Assembly: GCF_014208045.1 (NCBI RefSeq)
Contig: NZ_JACHML010000001.1
Coordinates: forward strand, 2,294,001 to 2,358,000
Direction: 5' to 3'
From: Microbacterium thalassium
GTDB lineage: Bacteria > Actinomycetota > Actinomycetes > Actinomycetales > Microbacteriaceae
Length of the DNA: 64,000 nt
Shown: positions 1-8,991 of the stretch, piece by piece
Position numbering within the stretch: position 1 is the first letter of the stretch
Layout: the number at the start of each line of letters is the position of its first letter
Translations under genes and position numbers: made by a program
The notes under the pieces: generated by a model
The model's database searches: none
Told to the model about the DNA's origin: nothing
The model's input: the letters and a program-made list of their open reading frames with translations, nothing else

Positions 1-1
1 G

Positions 2-1096
2 TTCGCGGAGGAGGTCGTCGCGCCCCGGTCGTACGAGGCCGACCGCACGCACACCCTGCCCCTGGACGTCGTGGCGCAGATGGGGGAGCTGGGCCTGTTC
101 GGGCTGCCGTTCCCCGAGGAGCACGGCGGGCAGGGCGGCGACTACTTCGCGCTGTGCCTCGCGATCGAGGGGCTCGCCCGCGTCGATCAGTCGATCGCGA
201 TCACGCTCGAGGCGGGCGTGAGCCTGGGCGCGATGCCCGTGTTCCGCTTCGGCACCGACGCGCAGAAGCAGGAGCACCTTCCCGATCTCCTGGCCGGCAC
301 CGCTCTGGCCGGCTTCGGACTCACCGAACCCGAGGCGGGGTCGGATGCCGGCGCCACGCGCACGACCGCGCGCCTCGACGGCGACGAATGGGTCATCGAC
401 GGCTCCAAGCAGTTCATCACCAACTCGGGAACCGACATCACGCGCTTCGTCACCGTCACCGCGGTCACCGGCGAGACCGACGGGCGCAAGGAGATCTCGA
501 CGATCATCGTCCCCAACGGAACCCCCGGCTTCACGGTCGAGCCCGCGTACGACAAGGTCGGCTGGAACGCCTCCGACACGCATCCGCTCACGTTCCAGGG
601 CGCGCGCGTGCCGCAGGCGAATCTGCTCGGCGAGCGCGGCCGCGGGTTCGCGAACTTCCTGCACATCCTCGACGAGGGGCGCATCGCCATCGCGGCGCTG
701 GCCACCGGCGCCGCCGAGGGGTGCCTCGAGGCCGCCGTCGAGTACGCCGGCGCGCGCACCGTGTTCGGCGACCGACTGTCGGCGCGACAGGGCATCCAGT
801 TCATGCTCGCCCGCATGCGGGCGCGCGTCCACACCGCCCGCCTCGCGTGGCACCATGCGGCTCGGCTGCGCGATGCCGGCAGGCCGTTCAAGAGCGAGGC
901 CGCGATCGCGAAGCTGACCGCGAGCGACGCCGCCATGGACAACGCCCGCGACGCCACGCAGATCTTCGGCGGGAACGGGTTCATGAACGAGTTCCCCGTC
1001 GCCCGCCACTACCGCGACTCGAAGATCCTCGAGGTCGGCGAGGGCACCTCCGAGGTGCAGCTGCTCGTGATCGCACGCGCGCTCGGGGTAGCGTGA
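2..1096 (+). CDS. acyl-CoA dehydrogenase (5' end outside the window)
   Basis: FAD-dependent flavoenzyme that introduces a 2,3 double bond into an acyl-CoA. The reading frame is open from base 2, so the true start lies upstream; 364 residues are visible of a usual 380-390. The FAD/substrate signature GLTEPEAGSDA, the C-terminal GGNGFMNEFP segment and the EVGEGTSEVQ stretch carrying the expected catalytic Glu (EGT) are all present. It is followed immediately by a MaoC hydratase and a CitE-like lyase, an actinobacterial arrangement usually seen in branched-chain (leucine/isovaleryl) or short-chain acyl-CoA degradation operons. The exact substrate is an inference and cannot be fixed from this fragment. 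Confidence 0.93.
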   Translation, partial: FAEEVVAPRSYEADRTHTLPLDVVAQMGELGLFGLPFPEEHGGQGGDYFALCLAIEGLARVDQSIAITLEAGVSLGAMPVFRFGTDAQKQEHLPDLLAGTALAGFGLTEPEAGSDAGATRTTARLDGDEWVIDGSKQFITNSGTDITRFVTVTAVTGETDGRKEISTIIVPNGTPGFTVEPAYDKVGWNASDTHPLTFQGARVPQANLLGERGRGFANFLHILDEGRIAIAALATGAAEGCLEAAVEYAGARTVFGDRLSARQGIQFMLARMRARVHTARLAWHHAARLRDAGRPFKSEAAIAKLTASDAAMDNARDATQIFGGNGFMNEFPVARHYRDSKILEVGEGTSEVQLLVIARALGVA

Positions 1097-1119
1097 CCAG
1101 GACACGCGGAGGAGGAGCG

Positions 1120-1602
1120 GTGACCGACATCGTCCAGCGGGGGCTCTACTACGACGAGCTCGAGATCGGGGATCGCTACGTCCATCGCCCCGGTCGCACG
1201 GCGACCGAGGCGGACAACGTGATGTTCTCGTCGCTGACGATGAACACGCAGGCGCTGCACCTGGACGCGGCCTTCTCGGCGTCGCAGCCGTTCGGGCAGC
1301 GCCTCATGAACAGCATGTGGACCCTCGCGACGATGGTCGGCGCCTCCGTCTCGCAGCTCACCCAGGGCACGCTCGTCGCGCAGCTGGGCCTGAGCGACAT
1401 CTCGTTCCCCGCTCCGCTGTTCCACGGCGACACGCTGTACACCGAGACCGAGATCCTCGCCAAGCGCCTGTCGGCGTCGCGCGACGGGCAGGGCATCGTC
1501 ACGATGCGCCACACCGGCCGCAATCAGGACGGCACGGTCGTCGCCCTCGCGACGCGGGTCGCCCTGATGTGGTGCCGGGATGCGGCGGAGGAGGCGCGAT
1601 GA
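1120..1602 (+). CDS. MaoC-family acyl-CoA hydratase/dehydratase
   Basis: Hot-dog-fold protein of 160 residues that should hydrate an enoyl-CoA. The N-terminal segment with ATEADNVMFSSLTMNTQALH resembles the mesaconyl-/enoyl-CoA hydratase branch of MaoC proteins, where the usual D-x-x-P-x-H motif is changed to N-x-Q-x-x-H. The GTG at 1120 is chosen because a GGAGGAGGAG ribosome site lies just upstream; another GTG at 1093 overlaps the stop of the acyl-CoA dehydrogenase but has no such site. It overlaps the next gene by ATGA, so translation is probably coupled. Its substrate is likely the product of the preceding dehydrogenase (inference from order). Confidence 0.85.
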   Translation: MTDIVQRGLYYDELEIGDRYVHRPGRTATEADNVMFSSLTMNTQALHLDAAFSASQPFGQRLMNSMWTLATMVGASVSQLTQGTLVAQLGLSDISFPAPLFHGDTLYTETEILAKRLSASRDGQGIVTMRHTGRNQDGTVVALATRVALMWCRDAAEEAR

Positions 1603-2411
1603 GCTTCGACCTCGGACCCGCACTGCTGTTCTGCCCGGGCGACCGGCCGGAACGCTACGCGAAGGCGGCTCGCGCCGCCGATGCCGTCATCCTCGACCTC
1701 GAGGACGCCGTGTCGCCCGACGCGAAGGTGGCCGCGCGCGGGGCGCTCATCGAGTCGGAGCTGGACCCGCAGCGCACGATCGTCCGGGTCAATCCGGTCG
1801 ACTCCGACCAGTTCGAGTCCGACATGTCGACGCTGTCGCAGACCGACTATCGCCTGATCATGGTGGCCAAGGCCGAGTCCGCCAAGCGCATCGGCCGCAT
1901 CGACCGGCGGTTCCAGGTCGTCGCGCTGTGCGAGACGGCGAAGGGGGTCGCACGCGCGGACCGCATCGCCGAGCTCGACAACGTCGTCGCCCTCATGTGG
2001 GGGGCGGAGGACCTCGTCGCGTCGCTCGGCGGAACGTCCAGCCGCAAGCCCAACGGCCGGTACCGCGACATCGCGCGCCACGCCCGTTCGCATGTGCTGC
2101 TGTCGGCGGGCGCACGCGGCAAAGCCGCGATCGATGCCGTCCATCTCGACATCGACGATGCGAAGGGGCTGGCCCGCGAGGCGCGCGACGCCGCCGCGTC
2201 CGGCTTCGCCGCGACCGCCTGCATCCACCCGCAGCAGGCGGGCGTGATCCGCGACGCCTATCGCCCCGACCCGGCGACGGTCGTCTGGGCGAAGCGCGTG
2301 CTCGACGCGGCCGAGGGCGAACGTGGGGTGTTCTCTGTCGACGGGCGGATGGTCGACGAGCCGGTGCTGCGCCTCGCGCGGACCGTGCTGCGCCGCGCGG
2401 GCGAGGCCTGA
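1599..2411 (+). CDS. HpcH/HpaI aldolase / CitE-like CoA ester lyase
   Basis: TIM-barrel lyase of 270 residues in the citrate lyase beta-subunit/malyl-CoA lyase family, which cleaves or forms C-C bonds of beta-hydroxyacyl-CoA esters. Visible landmarks are LLFCPGDRPERYAKA at the N-terminus, ILDLEDAV, the arginine in IVRVN, the metal-binding Glu in ALCETAKG and the Asp in MWGAEDL. Start ATG overlaps the MaoC stop (ATGA). No citrate lyase alpha or acyl-carrier subunit is nearby, so it is not a true citrate lyase; a stand-alone malyl-CoA or citramalyl-CoA lyase-like activity in acyl-CoA catabolism is the likely role. Confidence 0.87.
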   Translation: MSFDLGPALLFCPGDRPERYAKAARAADAVILDLEDAVSPDAKVAARGALIESELDPQRTIVRVNPVDSDQFESDMSTLSQTDYRLIMVAKAESAKRIGRIDRRFQVVALCETAKGVARADRIAELDNVVALMWGAEDLVASLGGTSSRKPNGRYRDIARHARSHVLLSAGARGKAAIDAVHLDIDDAKGLAREARDAAASGFAATACIHPQQAGVIRDAYRPDPATVVWAKRVLDAAEGERGVFSVDGRMVDEPVLRLARTVLRRAGEA

Positions 2412-2423
2412 GGCCGGCGCCGC

Positions 2424-3029
2424 TCAGGCGGCGATGGGCGCGTACGAGACCAGGCGCAGCCGGTCGCGCTCGTACAGCACCTCGTGGATCGATCCGTTCG
2501 CCAGGCGCTCGCCCTCGAGCGGGAGCTCCCCGCCGGACGCGTGACCGATGACCTCGCGCAGGAGCGCTCCGTGCGACACGATCACGAGCGAGGCCGGAGC
2601 GGGCGCCGTGAGCCGTCGCAGGTCGCCCACGACGTCGTCGAGCGCGCCGATCGCCCGCACCCGCAGGTCGGCGGGCTCCTCGGCACCCGGGACGCCGCCG
2701 CGGTGGCTGGCGCCGAACCGGCTGTGGAACTCCGCGATCTGCATGCCCTCGGCCTCGCCGTACGCGCGCTCGCGGAGCTGCGGGTAGACGGTCGGGGCGG
2801 CCAGGCCCAGCTCGCCGGCGATGATCGCGGCCGTCTCACGGGCGCGCGACAGGTCGCTCGAGACGACGCCGACCGGCCGTCGTGTGTCGAGGCGCCCGGT
2901 CAGCTCGGCGGCGGCGGCCCGCGCCTGCTCGCGGCCGGTGTCGTTGAGGGGGATGTCCGTCGCGCCCTGAATGCGGCGATCGCGGTTCCAGTCGGTCTCG
3001 CCGTGGCGGATGAGGAAGAGGGTCGTCAC
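2424..3029 (-). CDS. histidine phosphatase family protein
   Basis: Phosphoglycerate-mutase-like histidine phosphatase of 201 residues. The catalytic RHG motif is at residues 8-10 (LIRHGETDWN), the second catalytic histidine is in IVSHGALLRE, and an ERAYGEAEG segment supplies the acid. This family dephosphorylates small phosphometabolites; substrate cannot be read from sequence. The GTG start at 3029 lies six bases after a TAGTCT -10 hexamer (3036-3041), so the mRNA is probably leaderless. It converges on the CoA lyase operon, with 12 bases between stops. Confidence 0.9.
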   Translation of the reverse strand: MTTLFLIRHGETDWNRDRRIQGATDIPLNDTGREQARAAAAELTGRLDTRRPVGVVSSDLSRARETAAIIAGELGLAAPTVYPQLRERAYGEAEGMQIAEFHSRFGASHRGGVPGAEEPADLRVRAIGALDDVVGDLRRLTAPAPASLVIVSHGALLREVIGHASGGELPLEGERLANGSIHEVLYERDRLRLVSYAPIAA

Positions 3030-3035
3030 GGGTCG

Positions 3036-3041
3036 AGACTA
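3036..3041 (-). promoter_or_regulatory. -10 hexamer of a leaderless promoter
   Basis: TAGTCT on the minus strand, followed by six bases and the GTG of the histidine phosphatase gene. Transcription would begin at or next to the start codon. Confidence 0.55.
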
Positions 3042-3070
3042 GCCCGCGCCGAACGCGCGATCCTGGGCGA

Positions 3071-3919
3071 TCACCGAGCGGGGAGGGCGTCGGCGAGCAT
3101 TCCGAGCACCTCGCTCGTGCCCGCGTCGATCTTCACGGTGGCCCGCGCGTCGGCGCGTGTCTCACCGCGGTTGATGATCACCACGGGCAGCCGTCGACGG
3201 CGCGCGCGCTCGAGAAGGCGGATGCCGGAGTTGACGACCAGCGACGAGCCGGCCACGATGAGCGCCTCGCTGGAGTGGACGAGCTGCTCGGCCTCGCGGA
3301 ACTTCTCGACCGGGATGTACTCGCCGAAGAAGACGACGTCGGGCTTGAGCATGCCTTCGCACACGCTGCACGCCGGCACGCGGAAGCCGTCGGTGCTCTC
3401 GGGGAGCACGTCGCCGTCGGGGCCGAGCTTGATGTTCTCGGGGGCGGTCATCCACGGGTTGTCGGCCTCGACGCGCTCGGCGAGGTCGCGGCGGTCGAAC
3501 ACCTGTCCGCAACGCGTGCAGAACACGCGCCGCATCGTGCCGTGGAGCTCGACGACGCGGCGGCTTCCGGCCTTGACGTGGAGCCCGTCGACGTTCTGCG
3601 TGATGAGGCCCGAGGCGATGCCGCGTTCCTCGAGCGTCGCGAGCGCGACGTGTCCGGCGTTGGGGCTGGCCGCGGCGAACGCGTTCCAGCCCAGGTGGCT
3701 GCCGACCCAGTAGCGGCGGCGGGCCGCGTCGCTGCCGAGGAACTGGTCGACGGTCATGGGCCGCCGCACCGGCGCGCCCTGGCCGCGGTAGTCCGGGATG
3801 CCGGAGTCTGTCGACACGCCCGCGCCGGTGAGCACCGCGATGCTTCGGCCCGCCAGGGCCTCGACAGCGCGCGCGACCGACTCGGTCAGCGTGTCGTCTC
3901 GATCCGTCACCATGGTCAC
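3071..3919 (-). CDS. Sir2-family NAD-dependent protein deacylase
   Basis: Sirtuin of 282 residues. The Rossmann NAD site GAGVSTDSGIPDYRG, the QNVDGLH motif, the catalytic histidine in VELHGTMRR and a zinc ribbon (CTRC at the start, CSVC at the end) are all intact, as is the GSSLVV NAD-ribose loop. It should remove acyl groups from lysines using NAD and may act on acyl-CoA enzymes, whose regulation by acylation is known; no partner is evident beside it. The GTG at 3919 is preceded by a purine-rich GGGAGGGGG; an in-frame ATG two codons later is an alternative. Confidence 0.93.
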   Translation of the reverse strand: MTMVTDRDDTLTESVARAVEALAGRSIAVLTGAGVSTDSGIPDYRGQGAPVRRPMTVDQFLGSDAARRRYWVGSHLGWNAFAAASPNAGHVALATLEERGIASGLITQNVDGLHVKAGSRRVVELHGTMRRVFCTRCGQVFDRRDLAERVEADNPWMTAPENIKLGPDGDVLPESTDGFRVPACSVCEGMLKPDVVFFGEYIPVEKFREAEQLVHSSEALIVAGSSLVVNSGIRLLERARRRRLPVVIINRGETRADARATVKIDAGTSEVLGMLADALPAR

Positions 3920-4017
3920 CCGAAGGCCCCCTCCCGACGGACCGAGTCTAGAACGCCGCGTTTTCCGGGATGTTACGGCGAGGTGGGGGACCTGTGAGAC
4001 TTGGGGCGGAGGTGGCG

Positions 4018-4827
4018 ATGACGATCTCGCGCATCGGCGACGCGGCGGACCCGCGGCTGGCGGACTACCGCGACCTGACGGACGTGGCCCTGCGGCGTGT
4101 CCAGGAGCCGGCCGGCGGGCTCTACATCGCCGAGTCGGCGAAGGTCCTCTCGCGCGCGCTCTCCGCGGGGCACCGGCCGCGGTCGGTGCTCGTGCAGGAG
4201 AAGTGGCTCGACGACACCGTGGCGCTCCTCGCCGGTCACGAGGACGTGCCCGTGTACGTCGTTCCGCCCGAGATCGCCGAGGGCGTGACCGGCTACGCCG
4301 TGCACCGGGGACTGCTGGCGGCGATGCACCGGCCGCGGCTTCCCGAGCCCGCGGACGTGCTCCGCGACGCGCGGATGGTGCTCGTGCTCGAGGACATCGT
4401 CGACCACACGAACGTCGGCGCGGCCTTCCGGGGCGCCGCGGCGCTCGGCGCGGACGCGGTCCTGATCACCCCGCGCTGCGCGGACCCGCTCTACCGCCGG
4501 AGCGTCCGGGTCAGCATGGGGACGGTCTTCCAGGTGCCGTGGACGCGCCTGCCGGAATGGGCGGATGCACGGGACGTGCTGCACGCGGCGGGCTTCGACA
4601 TCGCAGCCCTCGCCCTCGCCGACGACGCGGTCACGCTGGACGCCTACGCGGCGCGGCGTCCCGAGCGCGTCGCCCTCGTGCTCGGGGCCGAGGGGCACGG
4701 CCTGTCGCGCGCGGCGCTCGGCGCCGCCGACACCGTGGTGACGATCCCGATGGCCGGCGGCGTCGACTCGCTCAACGTCGCCGCGGCCGGCGCCGTCGCA
4801 CTGTGGGAGCTGCGACCCGCGCGGTGA
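4018..4827 (+). CDS. TrmH/SpoU-family RNA 2'-O-methyltransferase
   Basis: SPOUT-fold methyltransferase of 269 residues. An N-terminal RNA substrate-binding domain (about residues 1-95) precedes the knotted SAM domain, which shows the three SpoU motifs: N-x-G-x-x-x-R (HTNVGAAFRGAAALG), LGAEGHGLSR and the final IPMAGGVDSLNVAAAGAVAL. It should methylate a ribose 2'-OH in rRNA or tRNA using SAM; the target is not predictable. The ATG at 4018 is preferred over an upstream ATG at 3970 because a GGCGGAGG ribosome site is correctly spaced before it and the upstream residues are not family-like. Confidence 0.92.
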   Translation: MTISRIGDAADPRLADYRDLTDVALRRVQEPAGGLYIAESAKVLSRALSAGHRPRSVLVQEKWLDDTVALLAGHEDVPVYVVPPEIAEGVTGYAVHRGLLAAMHRPRLPEPADVLRDARMVLVLEDIVDHTNVGAAFRGAAALGADAVLITPRCADPLYRRSVRVSMGTVFQVPWTRLPEWADARDVLHAAGFDIAALALADDAVTLDAYAARRPERVALVLGAEGHGLSRAALGAADTVVTIPMAGGVDSLNVAAAGAVALWELRPAR

Positions 4828-4828
4828 G

Positions 4829-5701
4829 TCAGGCCTGCGGTTCGTCGGGCGTCTCGTCCGCGGGCGCCGGAGCGGGGATCGTGACCGGCAGGGGCTCGGG
4901 CCGCTTGGCGGTGACCTCGTCGCCCGAGGACTGATGGCGCAGCCGTCGCAGCACCCACGGCACGAGGTGCGTGCGCGCCCACACCAGGTCGCCGCCGCGC
5001 GCGGCGCGCCACGTGCGCGCGGGGATCGGGTCGGGCTGCATCGGCTGCAGGTCGTTCGGCACGTTCAGCACGCGCAGCACCATGCGGGCGACCTCGTGGT
5101 GCCCGAGCGCGTTCAGGTGCAGGCGGTCGTCGTCGAAGAACCGCATGTCCTGGATCTCCTTGAGCGCCCACTGGTCGGCGACGATCGCGTCGTAGCGGTC
5201 GGCGATGGCGCGGATGTTCTCGTTGTAGATCGCGACCTTGCCGCGGATGCCGCGGAACACCGGGGTGAAGTTGGTGTCGATGCCGGTGAACACGACCACG
5301 GCGGCGCCGCCGCTGGAAAGGCGCACGACGGCGTCCTCGAAGACCTCGGCGACCTTGTCCGGGTCGCTGCCCGGACGGATGACGTCGTTGCCGCCCGCCG
5401 AGAAGGTCACGAGATCGGGCGCCAGCGCGAGCGCGGGCTCGACCTGCTCGTCGACGATCTGCTGGATCAGCCGGCCGCGGATCGCGAGGTTTCCGTACGC
5501 GAAGTCCTCCACCTGGGAGCCGAGCACCTCGGCGACGCGGTCGGCCCAGCCTCGGTACCCGTTCGGCAGGGACGGCTCGGGGTCGCCCACGCCTTCGGTG
5601 AACGAGTCGCCGACGGCCACGTAGCGCCGCCACGGGTGGGGCGACGTGTTCGGGACGTAGGGTGTGCGATTCGGCTCCGGTGCGGGATCGTTGCGCGCCA
5701 T
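4829..5701 (-). CDS. SGNH/GDSL-type hydrolase
   Basis: Esterase/lipase-like protein of 290 residues. Block I has GDSFTEGVGD with the nucleophilic Ser, block II the Gly in NLAIRG, block III GGND and block V the DRLHLN Asp-x-x-His pair, so the catalytic set is complete. There is no signal peptide, suggesting a cytoplasmic enzyme. The last about 45 residues are Pro/Ala-rich and probably disordered. AGGAGG lies just before the ATG. A clear paralogue of the same fold and spacing is at 39128-39895. Natural substrate unknown. It converges on the RNA methyltransferase with one base between stops. Confidence 0.88.
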   Translation of the reverse strand: MARNDPAPEPNRTPYVPNTSPHPWRRYVAVGDSFTEGVGDPEPSLPNGYRGWADRVAEVLGSQVEDFAYGNLAIRGRLIQQIVDEQVEPALALAPDLVTFSAGGNDVIRPGSDPDKVAEVFEDAVVRLSSGGAAVVVFTGIDTNFTPVFRGIRGKVAIYNENIRAIADRYDAIVADQWALKEIQDMRFFDDDRLHLNALGHHEVARMVLRVLNVPNDLQPMQPDPIPARTWRAARGGDLVWARTHLVPWVLRRLRHQSSGDEVTAKRPEPLPVTIPAPAPADETPDEPQA

Positions 5702-5851
5702 GGTGCCTCCTGACCTGGTTCGTGACCGGACCTCAGACTATCCGGCGCGAGGTCGGCGGGGCGGCAGGCCACGTCGGCCCGCCGTGGCGCCGATGTCGCC
5801 GGAGTCGCCTATGGTGGAGTCTCGCTGTCGCGAGCGAGGGGGAGGACGCCG

Positions 5852-7708
5852 GTGCACGAGGAGTCGACGATCGAACACGACGCCGGCACCCCCGCGACCA
5901 GCCACATCGGCTCCTTCGCCGCAGAGCACCTGTCGCCGACGTGGCCCCAGCGCGCACCGTGGGGGACGGCGCAGCGCCTGCGGGCGTGGCAGGCCGAGGC
6001 GCTGGACCTCTACTTCGGGCTGGACGGGCCGGACGGGCCCGGCTCGGGCCCCCGCGACTTCCTCGCCGCCGCCACCCCGGGCGCCGGCAAGACCACCTTC
6101 GCGCTGCGCCTGGCCAGCGAGCTGCTGCGCCGGCGGGTCGTCGACCGCATCGTGGTGGTAGCGCCCACCGAGCACCTCAAGACGCAGTGGGCCGATGCCG
6201 CCGCCCGCGTCTCGATCCGGCTCGATCCGGCGTTCTCGAACCGCCACGCGGCGCCCGCGCGGCACTACCACGGGGTCGCGGTGACCTACGCGCAGGTGGC
6301 GGTGAAGGCATCCGTCCACCAGCGGCTCGCGATGGACGCGCGCACGCTCGTGATCCTCGACGAGGTCCACCACGGCGGCGACGCGCTCAGCTGGGGCGAC
6401 GCGCTGCGCGAGGCGTACAGCCGGGCGACGCGCCGTCTCCTGCTGTCGGGAACGCCTTTCCGCAGCGACACCGCTCCGATCCCGTTCGTGGAGTACCACC
6501 CCGACGCCCACGGCATCCGCCTCTCGCGCACCGACTACGCCTACGGCTACCGCCGCGCGCTCGAGGACGGCGTGGTCCGCCCCGTGATCTTCCTGGTGTA
6601 CGCCGGCCACATGCGGTGGCGCACGAAGACGGGCGACGAGATGGAGGCACATCTCGGGCAGGACAACACCAAGGACATCACCGCGCAGGCGTGGCGCACC
6701 GCGCTCGACCCCGAGGGCGACTGGATCCCGGCGGTGCTGCGCTCGGCCGACAAGCGCCTGAGCGAGGTGCGGGAGTCGGTGCCGGATGCCGGCGGCCTGG
6801 TGATCGCGACCGACCAGACCGCGGCGCGCGCGTATGCGGCGATCCTCGAGCAGGTGTCGGGCGAGAAGGCGACCGTCGTCCTGTCGGACGAGGCCGAGGC
6901 GTCCGCCCGCATCGAGGAGTTCTCGCAGGGCACGAGCCGGTGGATGGTCGCGGTGCGGATGGTCTCCGAAGGCGTCGACGTCCCGCGCCTCGCGGTCGGC
7001 GTGTACGCCACGAGCGCGTCGACGCCGCTGTTCTTCGCGCAGGCGATCGGCCGGTTCGTGCGCGCGCGCCGCCGCGGCGAGACCGCGAGCGTGTTCCTGC
7101 CGAACGTCCCGCAGCTGCTCGCCCTCGCGGGCGAGCTCGAGCGTCAGCGCGATCACGCGCTCGATCGCGAGAGCGACGGCGACGACTGGAACGCCGAAGA
7201 GGACCTCATGGACGCCGCCGAGCGCGAGGACAAGGCGTCCGGCGCGCTCACCGAGGAGTTCTCGTATCAGGCGCTCGGATCCCTCGCGCACTTCGACAGG
7301 GTGCTCTTCGACGGGCGCGAGTTCGGCCAGCTGGCGGTGCCCGGAACGCCCGAGGAGGAGGAGTTCCTGGGCATCCCGGGCCTGCTGGAGCCCGAGCACG
7401 TGCACGACCTGCTCATGCAGCGCCAGGCGCGGCAGGGACGCCACCGCCACGCGCGCGAGGCGCGCGAGAAGGACGCGGGCCCGGATGCCGCCTCCGCCGC
7501 GATGCCGCCGGCGCTGCACCGCACGCTGAAGGAGCAGCGGCAGCTCCTCAACAGCCTCGTCGGGCTGTACGCGCGCCAATCGGGAGAGCAGCACGGAGCC
7601 GTCCACGCCGAGCTGCGACGGGTGTGCGGCGGCCCGGCGGTGTCTCACGCCACCGTCGCGCAGCTGCAGGCGCGCATCGACGTCCTGCGCCGACGCGTTC
7701 GCTCCTGA
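5852..7708 (+). CDS. DEAD/DEAH-box superfamily 2 helicase
   Basis: ATP-dependent helicase or translocase of 618 residues. Walker A is ATPGAGKTT (about residues 74-82), Walker B is DEVH (170-173), motif III is LSGTPFR, motif V is SEGVDVPRL and motif VI is QAIGRFVRAR, so both RecA-like lobes are complete. The C-terminal about 150 residues are charged and helical and match no domain that I recognise. It resembles stand-alone actinobacterial SF2 helicases of unknown role rather than RecG, UvrB or PriA. GTG start with GGGGGAGGA upstream; a TATGGT -10-like hexamer lies about 40 bases before it. No nuclease or methylase neighbour suggests a defence island. Confidence 0.88.
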   Translation: MHEESTIEHDAGTPATSHIGSFAAEHLSPTWPQRAPWGTAQRLRAWQAEALDLYFGLDGPDGPGSGPRDFLAAATPGAGKTTFALRLASELLRRRVVDRIVVVAPTEHLKTQWADAAARVSIRLDPAFSNRHAAPARHYHGVAVTYAQVAVKASVHQRLAMDARTLVILDEVHHGGDALSWGDALREAYSRATRRLLLSGTPFRSDTAPIPFVEYHPDAHGIRLSRTDYAYGYRRALEDGVVRPVIFLVYAGHMRWRTKTGDEMEAHLGQDNTKDITAQAWRTALDPEGDWIPAVLRSADKRLSEVRESVPDAGGLVIATDQTAARAYAAILEQVSGEKATVVLSDEAEASARIEEFSQGTSRWMVAVRMVSEGVDVPRLAVGVYATSASTPLFFAQAIGRFVRARRRGETASVFLPNVPQLLALAGELERQRDHALDRESDGDDWNAEEDLMDAAEREDKASGALTEEFSYQALGSLAHFDRVLFDGREFGQLAVPGTPEEEEFLGIPGLLEPEHVHDLLMQRQARQGRHRHAREAREKDAGPDAASAAMPPALHRTLKEQRQLLNSLVGLYARQSGEQHGAVHAELRRVCGGPAVSHATVAQLQARIDVLRRRVRS

Positions 7709-7821
7709 CGCCGCCGGCGGACGTTCGGAGCCCCGAAATGCTGACAATCCCGCCGTTCGGTGGGGGTGAGGCCCCCTCGCGCGGCTAATCTCGTGCAGTC
7801 CCGACGACCTCAGGAGCCTGC

Positions 7822-8910
7822 ATGAACGCCCCCGTCGCGCCGACCGACCGCGAACGTCGCCGCTGGGCCCAGTACCTCGTGAACGAGCGCGCGGAAGCGC
7901 GCGTATACCGCGAGCTCGCGGCCCGGCGGGACGGTGAGGAGCGCGAGATCCTCACGGCCCTCGCCGATGCGGAGGGCCGCCACGAGGCGCATTGGCTGGC
8001 GCTGCTCGGCGGCGAGCCCGACCACCTCCCGCGCGCGTCGGCCCAGACCCGCACGCTCGGCTGGATGGCGCGCCGGTTCGGCTCGATCTTCGTGCTCGCG
8101 CTCGCGCAGAACGCCGAGGCCCGGTCGCCCTACGACGTCGATCCGCACGCGACGCCGGCGATGCGCGCCGACGAGAAGATCCACCACGAGGTCGTGCGCG
8201 GTCTCGCCGCGCGGGGGCGGCGGCGCCTGTCGGGAACCTTCCGCGCCGCCGTGTTCGGCGCCAACGACGGGCTCGTGTCGAATCTGGCGCTGGTGATGGG
8301 GATCGGGGCGACGGGCGTCTCGTCGTCGTTCGTGCTGTTCAGCGGCCTCGCGGGTCTGCTCGCCGGGGCGCTGTCGATGGGCGCGGGCGAGTTCGTGTCG
8401 GTGCGGTCGCAGCGCGAGCTGCTCGACGCGACCGAGCCGAACAACTTCGCCGACGACGTGCTGCCCGACCTCGACCTCGACGCCAACGAGCTCGCGCTGG
8501 TGTACCGGACGCGGGGGATGGCCGCCGCGGAGGCCATGGCGCGCGCCCGCCTCGTCGTCGAGACCGCGCACACGTCGGATCGCTCGCACCCGTACGCGCG
8601 GCCGATCGACGCCGCCGACGATCACGAGGTCGTCGGCGGTGCGTGGGGGGCCGCCCTGTCGAGCTTTCTGTTCTTCGCGTCGGGAGCGATCATCCCGGTG
8701 CTGCCGTGGATCTTCGGCCTGTCGGGACTGGCGGCCGTGATCACCGCGCTCGCGCTCGTGGGCCTGGCCCTGCTGTCCACCGGCGCGATGGTGGGGCTGC
8801 TGTCGGGCGGGCCGCCGCTTCGCCGGGGGCTGCGCCAGCTCGCGATCGGGTTCGGAGCCGCCGCCGTCACCTACGGCCTCGGTCTGCTCTTCGGCGTGAC
8901 CCTGGGCTGA
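7822..8910 (+). CDS. VIT1/CCC1 metal transporter with N-terminal ferritin-like domain
   Basis: Fusion of 362 residues. Residues 1-130 look like a rubrerythrin/ferritin-like four-helix region, with E-rich helices and a GRHEAHW motif that may bind iron. Residues 140-362 form a VIT1/CCC1 membrane domain beginning FGANDGLVSNLALVMG, with the SMGAGEFVSVRSQ turn and three further C-terminal spans. VIT1/CCC1 proteins export Fe(II) or Mn(II) from the cytoplasm; the ferritin-like part may oxidise or hand over iron (inference). AGGAG lies before the ATG, and a TAATCT -10-like hexamer sits about 30 bases upstream. A strong hairpin terminator follows. Confidence 0.9.
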   Translation: MNAPVAPTDRERRRWAQYLVNERAEARVYRELAARRDGEEREILTALADAEGRHEAHWLALLGGEPDHLPRASAQTRTLGWMARRFGSIFVLALAQNAEARSPYDVDPHATPAMRADEKIHHEVVRGLAARGRRRLSGTFRAAVFGANDGLVSNLALVMGIGATGVSSSFVLFSGLAGLLAGALSMGAGEFVSVRSQRELLDATEPNNFADDVLPDLDLDANELALVYRTRGMAAAEAMARARLVVETAHTSDRSHPYARPIDAADDHEVVGGAWGAALSSFLFFASGAIIPVLPWIFGLSGLAAVITALALVGLALLSTGAMVGLLSGGPPLRRGLRQLAIGFGAAAVTYGLGLLFGVTLG

Positions 8911-8940
8911 GCCCGGGCCTGGTCGCACCAGACCGGGGAC

Positions 8941-8986
8941 GAGAAACGGCCCCCGCCTGGATTTCCCAGGTCAGGGGCCGTTTCTC
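8941..8986. terminator. bidirectional hairpin terminator
   Basis: A perfect 13-bp inverted repeat (arms 8941-8953 and 8974-8986, GAGAAACGGCCCC) with an inner 5-bp stem CCTGG/CCAGG. It lies between the VIT transporter stop and the 3' end of the oppositely directed tRNA-Leu, so it can end both transcripts. Confidence 0.85.
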
Positions 8987-8991
8987 TTCTG

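Noticed and set aside
5852..7708. Idea that the SF2 helicase marks a defence island
   Set aside because: Neighbours are an SGNH hydrolase and a metal transporter; no nuclease, methylase or defence-type partner gene.
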